NCBI GenBank assembly: GCA_964384675.1
Contig: CAYLNK010000053.1
Location: forward strand, 1 to 26,355
Length of the DNA: 26,355 nucleotides
Source of the DNA: CAYLNK01 sp964384675
Lineage (GTDB): Bacteria; Acidobacteriota; Thermoanaerobaculia; UBA5066
Reading direction: 5' to 3'
Made by a program: the position numbers and the translations under genes. Below are positions 11,157-17,478 of the stretch, piece by piece. Positions within the stretch are counted from its first letter, which is position 1. The number at the start of each line of letters is the position of its first letter. A model generated the notes under the pieces. The model was not told the DNA's origin. It worked only from the letters and a program-made list of their open reading frames with translations, and did not search any database.

Positions 11157-11740
11157 CCCTGGTCCTGGTCCGACCGCCCAGCGTGCGGCGCGAGACGGTG
11201 GGCGTGCTCCTCGCCGTCGCGGCGATCGCCGTCCTCGGCGGAGCCCGGGTCGCGTGGATCCGCCGCGCCGGGCCGGCGGCGGAATCCCGCCCCGCGACGG
11301 AGAGCGCTCTCCGCCCCGAGGACGCGCCGATCTACCAGTCGCTCCTCGTGGCGGCGGACTCGGTCGTCTCGGCGCGGGACCGCAGCGGGGCGTTCCCGTC
11401 GGTGGACGCCCTCGAGTCCGACGGGATCCCGCCCTTCGCCGCCGCGCTTCTCCCGAAGGAGCGCCGCGGCTACCGGTGGGAGGCGCGCGAGCTCCCGAAG
11501 GGGAGGGACTACGTGGGCCACGACCCGGCGAACGCGGCGAGGACCGCGTTTCTCCTGCGCGTCGTCGAGCAGGAGAAGGCGGGCTGGGAAGGGACGATGG
11601 CGGGCAGCGCGCCGCCGCGGCTGCGGGTCTCCGTGCAGCTGTACGTCCGTCGTTCCTGGGAGAAGCCGCCTGGCGAGCTGCCGGCGGCCGACGGCTGGTT
11701 CAACCTCGTCACGCTCGACGGGGCGGCGGGGGGGCGTTGA
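11153..11740 (+). CDS. Single-pass membrane-anchored protein of unknown function
   Basis: A 195-residue protein with one hydrophobic helix (about residues 15-32) and a long extracytoplasmic part with no cysteines. I do not recognise a family. The region around residues 55-105 (PIYQSLLVAADSVVSARDRSG, then FAAALLPKERRG) looks alpha-helical; the end (LRVSVQLYVRRSW, then DGWFNLVTLDG) looks like beta strands. It begins in an ATGA overlap with the NicO-like domain gene and ends in a TTGA overlap with the binding-protein gene, so its expression is tied to the metal transporter. A helper role in metal delivery or transporter assembly is an inference from position alone. Confidence 0.65.
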   Translation: MTLVLVRPPSVRRETVGVLLAVAAIAVLGGARVAWIRRAGPAAESRPATESALRPEDAPIYQSLLVAADSVVSARDRSGAFPSVDALESDGIPPFAAALLPKERRGYRWEARELPKGRDYVGHDPANAARTAFLLRVVEQEKAGWEGTMAGSAPPRLRVSVQLYVRRSWEKPPGELPAADGWFNLVTLDGAAGGR

Positions 11741-12621
11741 GGGGCGCCGCCGCGCTGCTGGCGCTCGCCCTGGCCGCGTCCTCCGCGCTCGCGACGCCGA
11801 GGAGGCTGCGGATCGGAGTCACCCTCCACCCGTACTACTCGTGGACCGTCAACGTGGCGGGCGATGCGGCGGATGTGGTGCCGATCCTCCCGGGCGACGT
11901 CGATCCGCACGCGTACCAGCCGCGCCCCGAGGAGATCCGCCGGCTCGAGACGCTGGATGCCGTCGTCGTGAACGGCCAGGGGCACGACGAGTTCCTGCCG
12001 CCGATGCTGAAGGCGGCCGGGAAGGAGGCGATTCCGCGGATCGAGCCGGCGCGCGGCGTCCCGCCGATGAAGGCCGCGGACGGCTCCGGCACGAACAGCC
12101 ACTCTTTCCTGGCGCTGACCGGCGCCATCCAGCAGGTGCAGGAGATCGCTCGCGCGCTCTCGCGACTCGATCCGCCGCACGCCGCGGCCTACACGGAGAA
12201 CGCGAGGGCGTACGGCAAGCGGCTCCGCGCGATCCTGGCGGAGGGCCTCGCGCGGCTGGAGCCGGTCGACACCGCGGCGGTGCGGCTCGCCACGGTTCAC
12301 GACGGCTACGCGTATCTCTTCCGCGAGCTCGGGCTCACGGTGACCGCGGTCGTCCAGCCTCGCCACGGGCTCGAGCCGTCGGCCCGGCAGCTGGCGGACA
12401 CGATCGACCGGATCAAGGCGGCGAAGGTCGACGTCCTCTTCACCGAGATGGACCTCGCGCGGAAGTACGTCGACACCGTGGAGAAGGAGTCGGGCTGCCG
12501 GCTCGCTCGCCTCACCCACATCGCGGGAGGGCCGTACACGGCGGACCGCTTCGAGCGGGACATGAAGGCGAACGTCGACGCGATCGTGGGGGCCCTCACG
12601 GCACCGCGGGGCCGCTCCTGA
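11737..12621 (+). CDS. Zinc-type ABC transporter substrate-binding protein (ZnuA/TroA family)
   Basis: A 294-residue cluster A-I binding protein of the ZnuA/TroA fold. The signal peptide follows immediately after the TTG start (LLALALAASSALA). Candidate metal ligands are H58 (DVDPHAY), H122 (NSHSF), H188 (ATVHDGYAYLF) and E237 (LFTEMDL). A histidine at the third position is usual for zinc binders; manganese binders have glutamate there. The charged His-rich loop of ZnuA is missing, and so is the usual C-terminal Asp motif. TTG at 11737 is chosen because it is the only start that keeps the signal peptide and it overlaps the preceding stop (TTGA). Zinc is the default prediction, but the neighbours suggest nickel or cobalt should be tested. 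Confidence 0.88.
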   Translation: MRGAAALLALALAASSALATPRRLRIGVTLHPYYSWTVNVAGDAADVVPILPGDVDPHAYQPRPEEIRRLETLDAVVVNGQGHDEFLPPMLKAAGKEAIPRIEPARGVPPMKAADGSGTNSHSFLALTGAIQQVQEIARALSRLDPPHAAAYTENARAYGKRLRAILAEGLARLEPVDTAAVRLATVHDGYAYLFRELGLTVTAVVQPRHGLEPSARQLADTIDRIKAAKVDVLFTEMDLARKYVDTVEKESGCRLARLTHIAGGPYTADRFERDMKANVDAIVGALTAPRGRS

Positions 12622-13256
12622 GCGCGCTCGCCGTCTCCGTCCGGAATCTCACCGTGACGCTGGGCTCGCAGCGCGCGCTCGAGGACGTCTCGCTCGACGT
12701 CCCGGAGAGGACGCTCCACGCCGTCGTGGGGCCGAACGGAGGCGGCAAGACGACGCTCCTGCGGGCGCTGCTCGGCCTCGTCCCGTTCACCGGCGAGGTG
12801 CGCGTCGCGGCCGGGACGATCGGCTACGTCCCGCAGTCCCTGGCTCTCGACCCGGCGTTGCCGCTCACGGCTCTCGACCTCCTCGTGCTCATGCGCCGCC
12901 GCGGGCCGGCGTTCTGGCCGGTCGGCCGGAAGCGGCGCGAGGAGGCGTTGCGGGCGCTCGACGCGACGTCGGCCGCCCCTCTCGCCGATCGGCTCCTCGG
13001 CGAGCTGTCGGGAGGCGAGCTGCGCCGTGTGCTGCTGGCCCAGGCCCTGGTGCCGAAGCCGGCCCTCCTCCTGCTGGACGAGCCGGCCGCGAACGTCGAC
13101 GAAGGCGGAGCCCGCCAGCTGGAGGGCCTCCTCGAGCGCCTCGTGAAGGACGACGGGGTCACCGTCCTCCTCGTGGAGCACGACCTCGCGCGGGTCTCGC
13201 GGATCGCGGACGGCGTGACGCGCCTGTGCCGCACGGTCGTGAAGGACGCGGCGTGA
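12618..13256 (+). CDS. Metal ABC transporter ATP-binding protein (ZnuC-like)
   Basis: A 212-residue ATPase that powers the metal importer. Numbered from CTG 12618, Walker A is GPNGGGKTT (38-46), the signature is LSGGE (130-134), Walker B LLLLDEP has D154 and E155, and the switch histidine is H188 (VEHD). The Q-loop lies in YVPQS. The start is unusual: no ATG or TTG fits, and the first in-frame GTG (12654) would remove the first beta strand (VSVRNLTV). CTG at 12618 overlaps the previous stop as CTGA, in the same way as the other junctions of this operon, so I prefer it. The protein is shorter than E. coli ZnuC, mainly at the C-terminus. The ATPase identity is certain; the start is not. Confidence 0.88.
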   Translation: MSALAVSVRNLTVTLGSQRALEDVSLDVPERTLHAVVGPNGGGKTTLLRALLGLVPFTGEVRVAAGTIGYVPQSLALDPALPLTALDLLVLMRRRGPAFWPVGRKRREEALRALDATSAAPLADRLLGELSGGELRRVLLAQALVPKPALLLLDEPAANVDEGGARQLEGLLERLVKDDGVTVLLVEHDLARVSRIADGVTRLCRTVVKDAA

Positions 13257-14137
13257 TGCAGGCGCTGTACGACCTCGTCGCGCGCGCGGCGGCCGGCGGC
13301 CTCCTGCCTCAGGTCTTCGCCCACCCCTTCATGGTGCGGGGGCTTCTCGCGGCGCTCCTCCTGGGGCCGCTCTTCGGCGGCATGGGGACGCTCGTCGTGG
13401 CGCGCCGGCTCTCGTTCTTCGTGCAGGCGATCGGAAACGCCGCGATGACCGGGACGGCGATCGGGCTCCTCCTGGGCGAGCCTCCTGGAGCCACGTGGGC
13501 CGGCGTCTTCGGCTTCTGTCTCGTCGCCGCCCTCGTCATGACGTGGCTGAAGAACCGGGGGCGGATCCCGGCCGACACGCTGACCGGTCTCTTCCTGGCC
13601 CAGACGCTCGGGCTCGGCGTCGTGATGCTGACGCTGGTCTCCAAGCGCTTCGACATCCACCAGGTCGAGGGGGCGCTGTTCGGGAGCCTCATCACGATCG
13701 GCGATACCGATCTCCTCTTCCTGGCGGCGGTGGGGCTCGGTACGGCGTTCGTGGGCTCGCGCCTCTACAACGCGTTCCTGCTCGGCAGCCTCAGCCCGGC
13801 GCTGGCGGCGGTGCGCGGGCGTCGCCCGCTCCTCCTGGACTACGTCTTCGTGATCCTGGTGACGGCGGTCGTCACCGCGGGCCTGAAGCTGATCGGCGCG
13901 CTCCTGATCCTGGTGCTCATCGTCGTCCCGGCCGCGGCCGCGCAGAACGTGGCCCGGAACCTCCGGCAGATGATGGCGATCAGCATCGCGCTCTCGACCG
14001 CCGCCGCTGTAGGCGGGCTCGTCGTCTCGGGCCTCCTGCCGATCCCGACCGGCGGCGCCATCGCGCTGGTCTCGACCGCGCTCTTCTACCTGACGTTTCT
14101 CGCCCGCACCCTGACCCGAAAGGAGACCTTCCCATGA
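13256..14137 (+). CDS. Metal ABC transporter permease (ZnuB/ABC-3 family)
   Basis: A 293-residue inner membrane permease with about eight hydrophobic segments, of the ABC-3 family that works with ZnuA/TroA-type binding proteins. The segment IVVPAAAAQNVARNLRQMM, near the C-terminus, is the coupling region typical of this family. The ATG at 13256 shares one base with the ATPase stop; a GTG three bases earlier would give a GTGA overlap like those of its neighbours, and adds one residue. It ends in an ATGA overlap with the next gene. A potassium or sugar role is excluded by the family; zinc, manganese or another divalent metal fits. Confidence 0.9.
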   Translation: MQALYDLVARAAAGGLLPQVFAHPFMVRGLLAALLLGPLFGGMGTLVVARRLSFFVQAIGNAAMTGTAIGLLLGEPPGATWAGVFGFCLVAALVMTWLKNRGRIPADTLTGLFLAQTLGLGVVMLTLVSKRFDIHQVEGALFGSLITIGDTDLLFLAAVGLGTAFVGSRLYNAFLLGSLSPALAAVRGRRPLLLDYVFVILVTAVVTAGLKLIGALLILVLIVVPAAAAQNVARNLRQMMAISIALSTAAAVGGLVVSGLLPIPTGGAIALVSTALFYLTFLARTLTRKETFP

Positions 14138-14475
14138 AGACCAGAATCCGCCTCCTCGCCGCGCTGCTCGCCCTGGCTCCATTGACGGCCTTCGCGCACG
14201 GTATCGCCGTCTGGGCCGAGGTGAAGGACGGCAAGGTGCACGTCGAGGCGCACTACAGCGACGGAAAGCCGGTGAAGAACGGGAACGTCACGGTGAGCGC
14301 CGGCGGCAAGACCGTGCTGACCGGCAAGACCGACGAGAAGGGCGACTTCGACTTCGCCCCGCCGGTGAGGAGGGCGCTGACGGTGAAGGTGGCGGCGGGC
14401 GGGCACCACGACGCCACGGCGACGGTGAAGGAGGAGGACCTGAAGGACGTCCCGCTGGCCCCGGGCTCGAAGTAG
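14134..14475 (+). CDS. Small periplasmic protein resembling nickel-transport accessory NikK/DUF4198
   Basis: A 113-residue exported protein. The signal peptide ends at AFA, leaving a mature N-terminus HGIAVWAEVKDGKV. The body is a single beta-sandwich resembling carboxypeptidase-regulatory/DUF4198 domains (AHYSDGKPVKNGNVTV, GKTDEKGDFDF). Such small proteins accompany ECF-type nickel transporters (NikK/NikL-like components), where a histidine after the cleaved signal is also common. Two further histidines (GGHHDA) lie near the end. AAAGGAG at 14119-14125 precedes the ATG, which overlaps the permease stop (ATGA). It is the last gene of the metal operon, 12 bp from a convergent gene. Assignment rests on pattern and context, so moderate certainty. 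Confidence 0.7.
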   Translation: MKTRIRLLAALLALAPLTAFAHGIAVWAEVKDGKVHVEAHYSDGKPVKNGNVTVSAGGKTVLTGKTDEKGDFDFAPPVRRALTVKVAAGGHHDATATVKEEDLKDVPLAPGSK

Positions 14476-14487
14476 GAGTCCCGGGGC

Positions 14488-15270
14488 TCAGCCGGGCAGC
14501 GAACCGAATCGGGCCTTGTACTCCTCGAGCAGCCGGAGGGCCTCGTCGCGTTCGGCGCCCACGCGGAATGCGTCGGACTGGGCGCGCGCCGCCTCGGCCT
14601 GGGCGCGCTCCGCTTCGGCCTGGGCGCGCTCCGCTTCGGCCTGGGCGCGCTCCGCTTCGGCCTGAGCCGCTTCACCCAGCGTCGGAAAGGGCCGGCCGTC
14701 GGGCCCGAGCCAGCGCAGCCAGTCACACGCGATCCCGCGGTAGGTCCCGGCCCGGGCCCCGAGCGACAGCCCCAGGACGTCGCACGGCACGTCGCCGTTC
14801 GGGAGAGCCGGGAGCGGCCGGTACCGTTTGGTCCCGAGATCGAGGAGGTAGCCCTCGAGCTTCGCGGTCCACGGATCGAAGAGGTAGTAGTGGCTCACGT
14901 GGAGCCGGCGTGCGTAGATCTCCATCTTCTCGCCACGGTCGACCGCCTCCGTCGACTCGGAGGTGAGCTCGATCACGACGTCGGGCGTCCGCCCGTCCTC
15001 TTCCCAGACGACCCAGCTCCTCCGTTCGTGCCACTCCGTGTTCAGCACGACGAAGACGTCGGGGCCGCGGAAGTCGTTCCTCCGGGCCTGGCTCTCGCTG
15101 AAGTAGACGAACATGTTGCCGGCGGCGAAGAAGTCGGTCCTGCCCTTCCAGCCGCACTCGAGGGACTCGACGAGCAGATTCATCTGGCAGGCGTGTCGGT
15201 AGGTCTCCATCGGCACTCCGTCGTCGCACGGGAGATCCTGGCCGCGCGGCGGGAGGGGGATCGCGGACAT
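14488..15270 (-). CDS. Uma2-family (DUF820) putative nuclease with repeat coiled coil
   Basis: A 260-residue protein of the Uma2/DUF820 family, with a restriction-endonuclease-like PD-(D/E)XK core. Candidate catalytic residues are D71 (FRGPDVFVV), D97 and E101 (TPDVVIELTS), and K115 (GEKMEIYA), followed by the family's HYYLFDP segment. The family is common in cyanobacteria and some other phyla; its biological target is unknown. The C-terminus (about residues 200-240) is a set of AQAEAER heptads encoded by nearly identical 21-bp units, predicting a coiled coil for oligomerisation. The start ATG at 15270 lies only 30 bp from the divergent WYL regulator, so the two promoters must overlap or lie inside the genes. 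Not linked to a methylase, so a restriction role is not supported. Confidence 0.87.
   Translation of the reverse strand: MSAIPLPPRGQDLPCDDGVPMETYRHACQMNLLVESLECGWKGRTDFFAAGNMFVYFSESQARRNDFRGPDVFVVLNTEWHERRSWVVWEEDGRTPDVVIELTSESTEAVDRGEKMEIYARRLHVSHYYLFDPWTAKLEGYLLDLGTKRYRPLPALPNGDVPCDVLGLSLGARAGTYRGIACDWLRWLGPDGRPFPTLGEAAQAEAERAQAEAERAQAEAERAQAEAARAQSDAFRVGAERDEALRLLEEYKARFGSLPG
14591..14668. repeat. 21-bp tandem repeat within Uma2 gene (about 3.7 copies)
   Basis: Units at 14591-14611, 14612-14632 and 14633-14653 differ by one base, followed by a partial copy to 14668; a degenerate copy precedes them from about 14578. The unit length is a multiple of three and encodes the heptad AQAEAER, so changes in copy number would keep the frame and alter coiled-coil length. 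Confidence 0.9.
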
Positions 15271-15300
15271 GGCTCTTCGAGTTTACGCTTCCCCGTCTCC

Positions 15301-16002
15301 ATGCGCCGCGCCGACCGCCTTTTCCAGATCGTCCAGCTCCTGCGCCGTGACCGGATCACGACTGCGGCGAAGCTGGCGCGCGAGCTGGGCGTCGGAGAGC
15401 GGACGATCTATCGCGACGTCCAGGACCTGGCGGCGTCCGGCGTGCCGATCCAGAGCGAGGCGGGCGTCGGCTACCGGCTGCCGAAGAGCTTCGATCTCCC
15501 GCCCCTGATGTTCACGGGCGACGAGATCGAGGCCCTGGTCCTGGGCGCGCGGATCACGCAGGCCTGGGGCGGGGCGGCCCTCTCCGGCGCGGCTCGCTCG
15601 GCGCTTTCGCGCATCGAGGCCGTGCTGCCCCCCGCGCTCCGCGAGCGGCTCTCCGGCGGCAGCCTCTTCGCACCCGGCTTCCACGTCCCGAAGCGGACGT
15701 TGGCGCATCTCGAGACGCTCCGCACGGCGATCCGGGAGCAGCGGAAGACGAGCGTCGGCTACACGCGCGCCGACGGCGCGGCGAGCGAGCGCGTGCTCCA
15801 CCCGCTCGGCCTCTTCTTCTGGGGCACGAGCTGGTCGCTCGCCGCCTGGTGCGAGATGCGCGTCGGCTTCCGGACGTTCCGGCTCGACCGGATCCGCGAG
15901 CTGCACTTGCTCGACGATCGCTTCACGATCGAGGCGGGGCGGACGCTCGCGGACTACGAGCGCCTCATGGAAGAGGAAGAGGAGCCGGGCAAAGCCTCCT
16001 GA
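15301..16002 (+). CDS. WYL-domain transcriptional regulator (YafY-like)
   Basis: A 233-residue DNA-binding protein. Residues 5-60 form a DeoR/HTH_11-type winged helix (AAKLARELGVGERTIYRDVQ is the helix-turn-helix). Residues about 140-205 form a WYL domain (KTSVGYTRADG, then HPLGLFFWGTSWSLAAW), which in known members senses ligands. It is shorter than many YafY proteins and lacks an obvious WCX C-terminal extension; it ends in an acidic tail. ATG at 15301 is chosen because the HTH begins directly after it; no clear ribosome-binding site precedes it. The DinB-like gene follows 54 bp later with a perfect hairpin across the gap, so the regulator may control that gene and itself. Confidence 0.9.
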   Translation: MRRADRLFQIVQLLRRDRITTAAKLARELGVGERTIYRDVQDLAASGVPIQSEAGVGYRLPKSFDLPPLMFTGDEIEALVLGARITQAWGGAALSGAARSALSRIEAVLPPALRERLSGGSLFAPGFHVPKRTLAHLETLRTAIREQRKTSVGYTRADGAASERVLHPLGLFFWGTSWSLAAWCEMRVGFRTFRLDRIRELHLLDDRFTIEAGRTLADYERLMEEEEEPGKAS

Positions 16003-16020
16003 CAGGAGGGTGTCAGGAGG
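15995..16020. promoter_or_regulatory. 10-bp perfect hairpin across WYL stop codon
   Basis: The arms CCTCCTGACA (15995-16004) and TGTCAGGAGG (16011-16020) enclose a 6-base loop. The left arm contains the TGA stop of the WYL gene (16000-16002). It lies 36 bp before the DinB-like start. As DNA it could be an operator; as RNA it could attenuate transcription or mask the AGGAGG-like sequences in it. No U-tract follows, which argues against a simple terminator. Confidence 0.6.
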
Positions 16021-16056
16021 GGGCGTGCAGAGTCCACCGTGCAAGGAGGACCTCAC

Positions 16057-16575
16057 ATGTTCCGGACCATCGAAGACTTCAGGGAGATCTGGGCGGACGA
16101 GCGGACCAAGACGCTGGCCGTGCTGCGAGCCATCCCGACCGGGAAGATGCACCAGGCCGTGGACGGCGAGCGGCGGACGCTCGGGCGCCTCGCGTGGCAT
16201 CTGGTGGAGAGCGCCATCGAGCTGCCGGGCCACCTCGGTCTCACGGTCGCGGGGCCGAAGCTGAACGAGGTCGGCTTCATCGGCGAGCCGGTCCCGGCCA
16301 CGATGGACGAGCTGGTCGCGGCCTACGACAAGACGAGCGCGTCCGTCGCCGAGCAGGTCGGGACATGGAAGGACGCCGACCTGGAGACGATCGACGAGCT
16401 GTACCACGAGAAGTGGCGGCGCGGCTTCAGCCTCTACGTGCTGATCGCGCACCAGGCGCATCACCGCGGGCAGATGACCGTCCTGATGCGGCAGGCGGGG
16501 ATCCGTCCGCCGGACGTCTACGGGCCGACGGTCGAGGGATGGGCGGGGTACGGTCTCCCGGCTCCGGTGGTGTAG
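16057..16575 (+). CDS. DinB/YfiT-like metal-dependent enzyme
   Basis: A 172-residue four-helix-bundle protein of the DinB superfamily. The metal triad is visible as H48 (LAWHLVES) and the HxxxH pair H132/H136 (AHQAHHRGQM). Family members bind Ni or Zn, and several are thiol (bacillithiol or mycothiol) transferases or hydrolases; the substrate here is unknown. The name comes from a B. subtilis DNA-damage gene and does not imply polymerase activity. AAGGAGGA at 16043-16050 fixes the start at ATG 16057, not the GTG 18 bp earlier. It follows the WYL regulator on the same strand, probably as its target gene. Confidence 0.9.
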   Translation: MFRTIEDFREIWADERTKTLAVLRAIPTGKMHQAVDGERRTLGRLAWHLVESAIELPGHLGLTVAGPKLNEVGFIGEPVPATMDELVAAYDKTSASVAEQVGTWKDADLETIDELYHEKWRRGFSLYVLIAHQAHHRGQMTVLMRQAGIRPPDVYGPTVEGWAGYGLPAPVV

Positions 16576-16610
16576 GCCCGGTTCCGGCTTCACGGGTGGG
16601 CGGCGTGGCG

Positions 16611-16928
16611 GGATCCGCCGGGGGCGGGGATGGGCCCCGCGCGACCCGCTGCGCGCCCGCGACCCTAGCTCCCCCGAAACTGCCAAGCAGAAGCTGAAGA
16701 TGAAGCGGCAGGCAGTTTCGGGGGAGACTTCCGCGTGCGGCGCTTCGGACGCGGGGGGCTCGCGAAACTTGCCCCTCGGGGCCTGCGCGGTTGAGGCATC
16801 GGCTGGGTCCGTCTGGCCCCGGGGGCTTCGAACATCGCGAGCCCCCCGCGCGCGCCTCGCCGCGAGCGGAAGCGGGTCGACCGCGCGCAGCGGCCGACCG
16901 AGGTGATCGCCCCCGCCCCGGCGGATCC
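16611..16928. other. Gene-free gap with nested long inverted repeats
   Basis: The gap between the DinB-like and thioesterase genes (16576-16967) has no credible gene. Outer arms 16611-16630 and 16909-16928 match at 17 of 20 positions, with the last 13 perfect (GGATCCGCCGGGG). Nested inside are 16646-16656 with 16883-16893 (11 bp, perfect) and 16660-16665 with 16874-16879 (6 bp). Within these lie two further perfect 16-bp pairs: 16669-16684 with 16711-16726, and 16750-16765 with 16835-16850. Together they would fold as a long basal stem carrying two hairpins. It could be a structured RNA, a non-autonomous mobile element (MITE/REPIN-like) or a complex terminator. No target-site duplication is apparent at the outer ends. 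The flanks 16576-16610 and 16929-16967 show nothing else. Confidence 0.6.
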
Positions 16929-16967
16929 AGGGCACTACGGAACGGAAGGCTGGGCGATGATCCCGGG

Positions 16968-17375
16968 ATGCCAACGACGGACCCAGCGACCGCGTCGATC
17001 CCGTTGGGGGCCGAAGGGACGGAATCCGTTCTCGTCGTCCACGAGCTCACCGTCGCGCACCACCACCCGGACATGCCCGAGGTGTACGGGACGCCGTACA
17101 TGGTCTATTTGATGGAGGTCGCGGCCGCTAACGCGGTACAGGCGTACCTCCCGCCGGGCTGGGTGACGGTCGGGAGCCTCGTCAACGTGCGCCACCTCGC
17201 CGCGACACCGGTTGGCCGGACGGTGACCGCCCGGGCGCGCGTTACCGCGGTCGAGGGCCGGACGATCTCCTTCGAGGTCGAGGCCCACGACGGGGTGCGG
17301 CGGATCGGCGAGGGGAGCCACGAGCGCGGGGCCGTCCACCTGGAGCGATTCCTGTCCCGACTCGCCGCCGGCTGA
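16968..17375 (+). CDS. FlK-type hotdog thioesterase
   Basis: A 135-residue hotdog-fold acyl-CoA thioesterase. It aligns with fluoroacetyl-CoA thioesterase FlK, with T42 (YGTP), E50 (LMEVAA), G69 (VTVGS) and H76 (VRHLAATP) at the same numbers as the FlK catalytic residues. The C-terminal IGEGSHERG segment is also typical. Position 36 is Met, where FlK has the Phe that helps recognise fluorine, so fluoroacetate specificity is not supported; hydrolysis of short acyl-CoA thioesters is more likely. ATG at 16968 is the only sensible start. The gene stands alone, between the inverted-repeat gap and the TetR promoter. Confidence 0.85.
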   Translation: MPTTDPATASIPLGAEGTESVLVVHELTVAHHHPDMPEVYGTPYMVYLMEVAAANAVQAYLPPGWVTVGSLVNVRHLAATPVGRTVTARARVTAVEGRTISFEVEAHDGVRRIGEGSHERGAVHLERFLSRLAAG

Positions 17376-17387
17376 GAATTTTTCTCA
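17373..17387 (+). terminator. Short AT-rich hairpin at thioesterase stop
   Basis: TGAGAA (17373-17378) and TTCTCA (17382-17387) pair around a 3-base loop, starting at the TGA stop, and are followed by TTTCTCC. The A/T content is unusual for this genome. The stem is weak, so termination is possible but uncertain. Confidence 0.35.
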
Positions 17388-17394
17388 TTTCTCC

Positions 17395-17423
17395 TTGACA
17401 GGACCGAACTCCGTTCCTATGTT
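17395..17423 (+). promoter_or_regulatory. Sigma70-like promoter of the TetR/efflux operon
   Basis: A perfect -35 TTGACA (17395-17400) is separated by 17 bases from TATGTT (17418-17423), a 4-of-6 match to the -10 consensus. The palindromic operator begins inside the -10, so a bound repressor would block RNA polymerase. Confidence 0.78.
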
Positions 17424-17452
17424 TAACGCCGTTAAGTTAACGGCGTTAAACA
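17420..17452. promoter_or_regulatory. 33-bp perfect palindromic operator, probably bound by the adjacent TetR
   Basis: Arms of 16 bases (17420-17435 and 17437-17452) are perfect reverse complements around G17436. Each arm is itself a palindrome about one centre base: TTAACGCCGTTAA (17423-17435) and TTAACGGCGTTAA (17437-17449), with centres 14 bp apart. This could seat two TetR dimers, as known for QacR-type operators. It ends 26 bp before the TetR start and overlaps the -10 box, predicting autorepression. Confidence 0.85.
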
Positions 17453-17478
17453 AACGAGCGCCGTAAAGGGAGAGGGAA

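Noticed and set aside
14591..14668. CRISPR array
   Set aside because: The repeats are contiguous 21-bp units without spacers and lie in frame inside a gene.
14890..15300. In-frame extension upstream of the WYL regulator
   Set aside because: It is antisense to the Uma2 gene; the helix-turn-helix domain starts directly after ATG 15301.
14488..16575. Uma2, WYL and DinB genes as a defence island
   Set aside because: WYL proteins occur in defence loci, but no methylase, helicase, Cas or other effector is present, and DinB enzymes are usually metabolic.
16700..16906. 68-codon frame inside the inverted-repeat gap
   Set aside because: No ribosome-binding site, low-complexity composition, and it runs across the repeat arms; better explained as non-coding.
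16968..17375. Fluoroacetate resistance gene
   Set aside because: The catalytic residues match FlK but position 36 is not the Phe linked to fluorine recognition, and no fluorometabolite genes are nearby.
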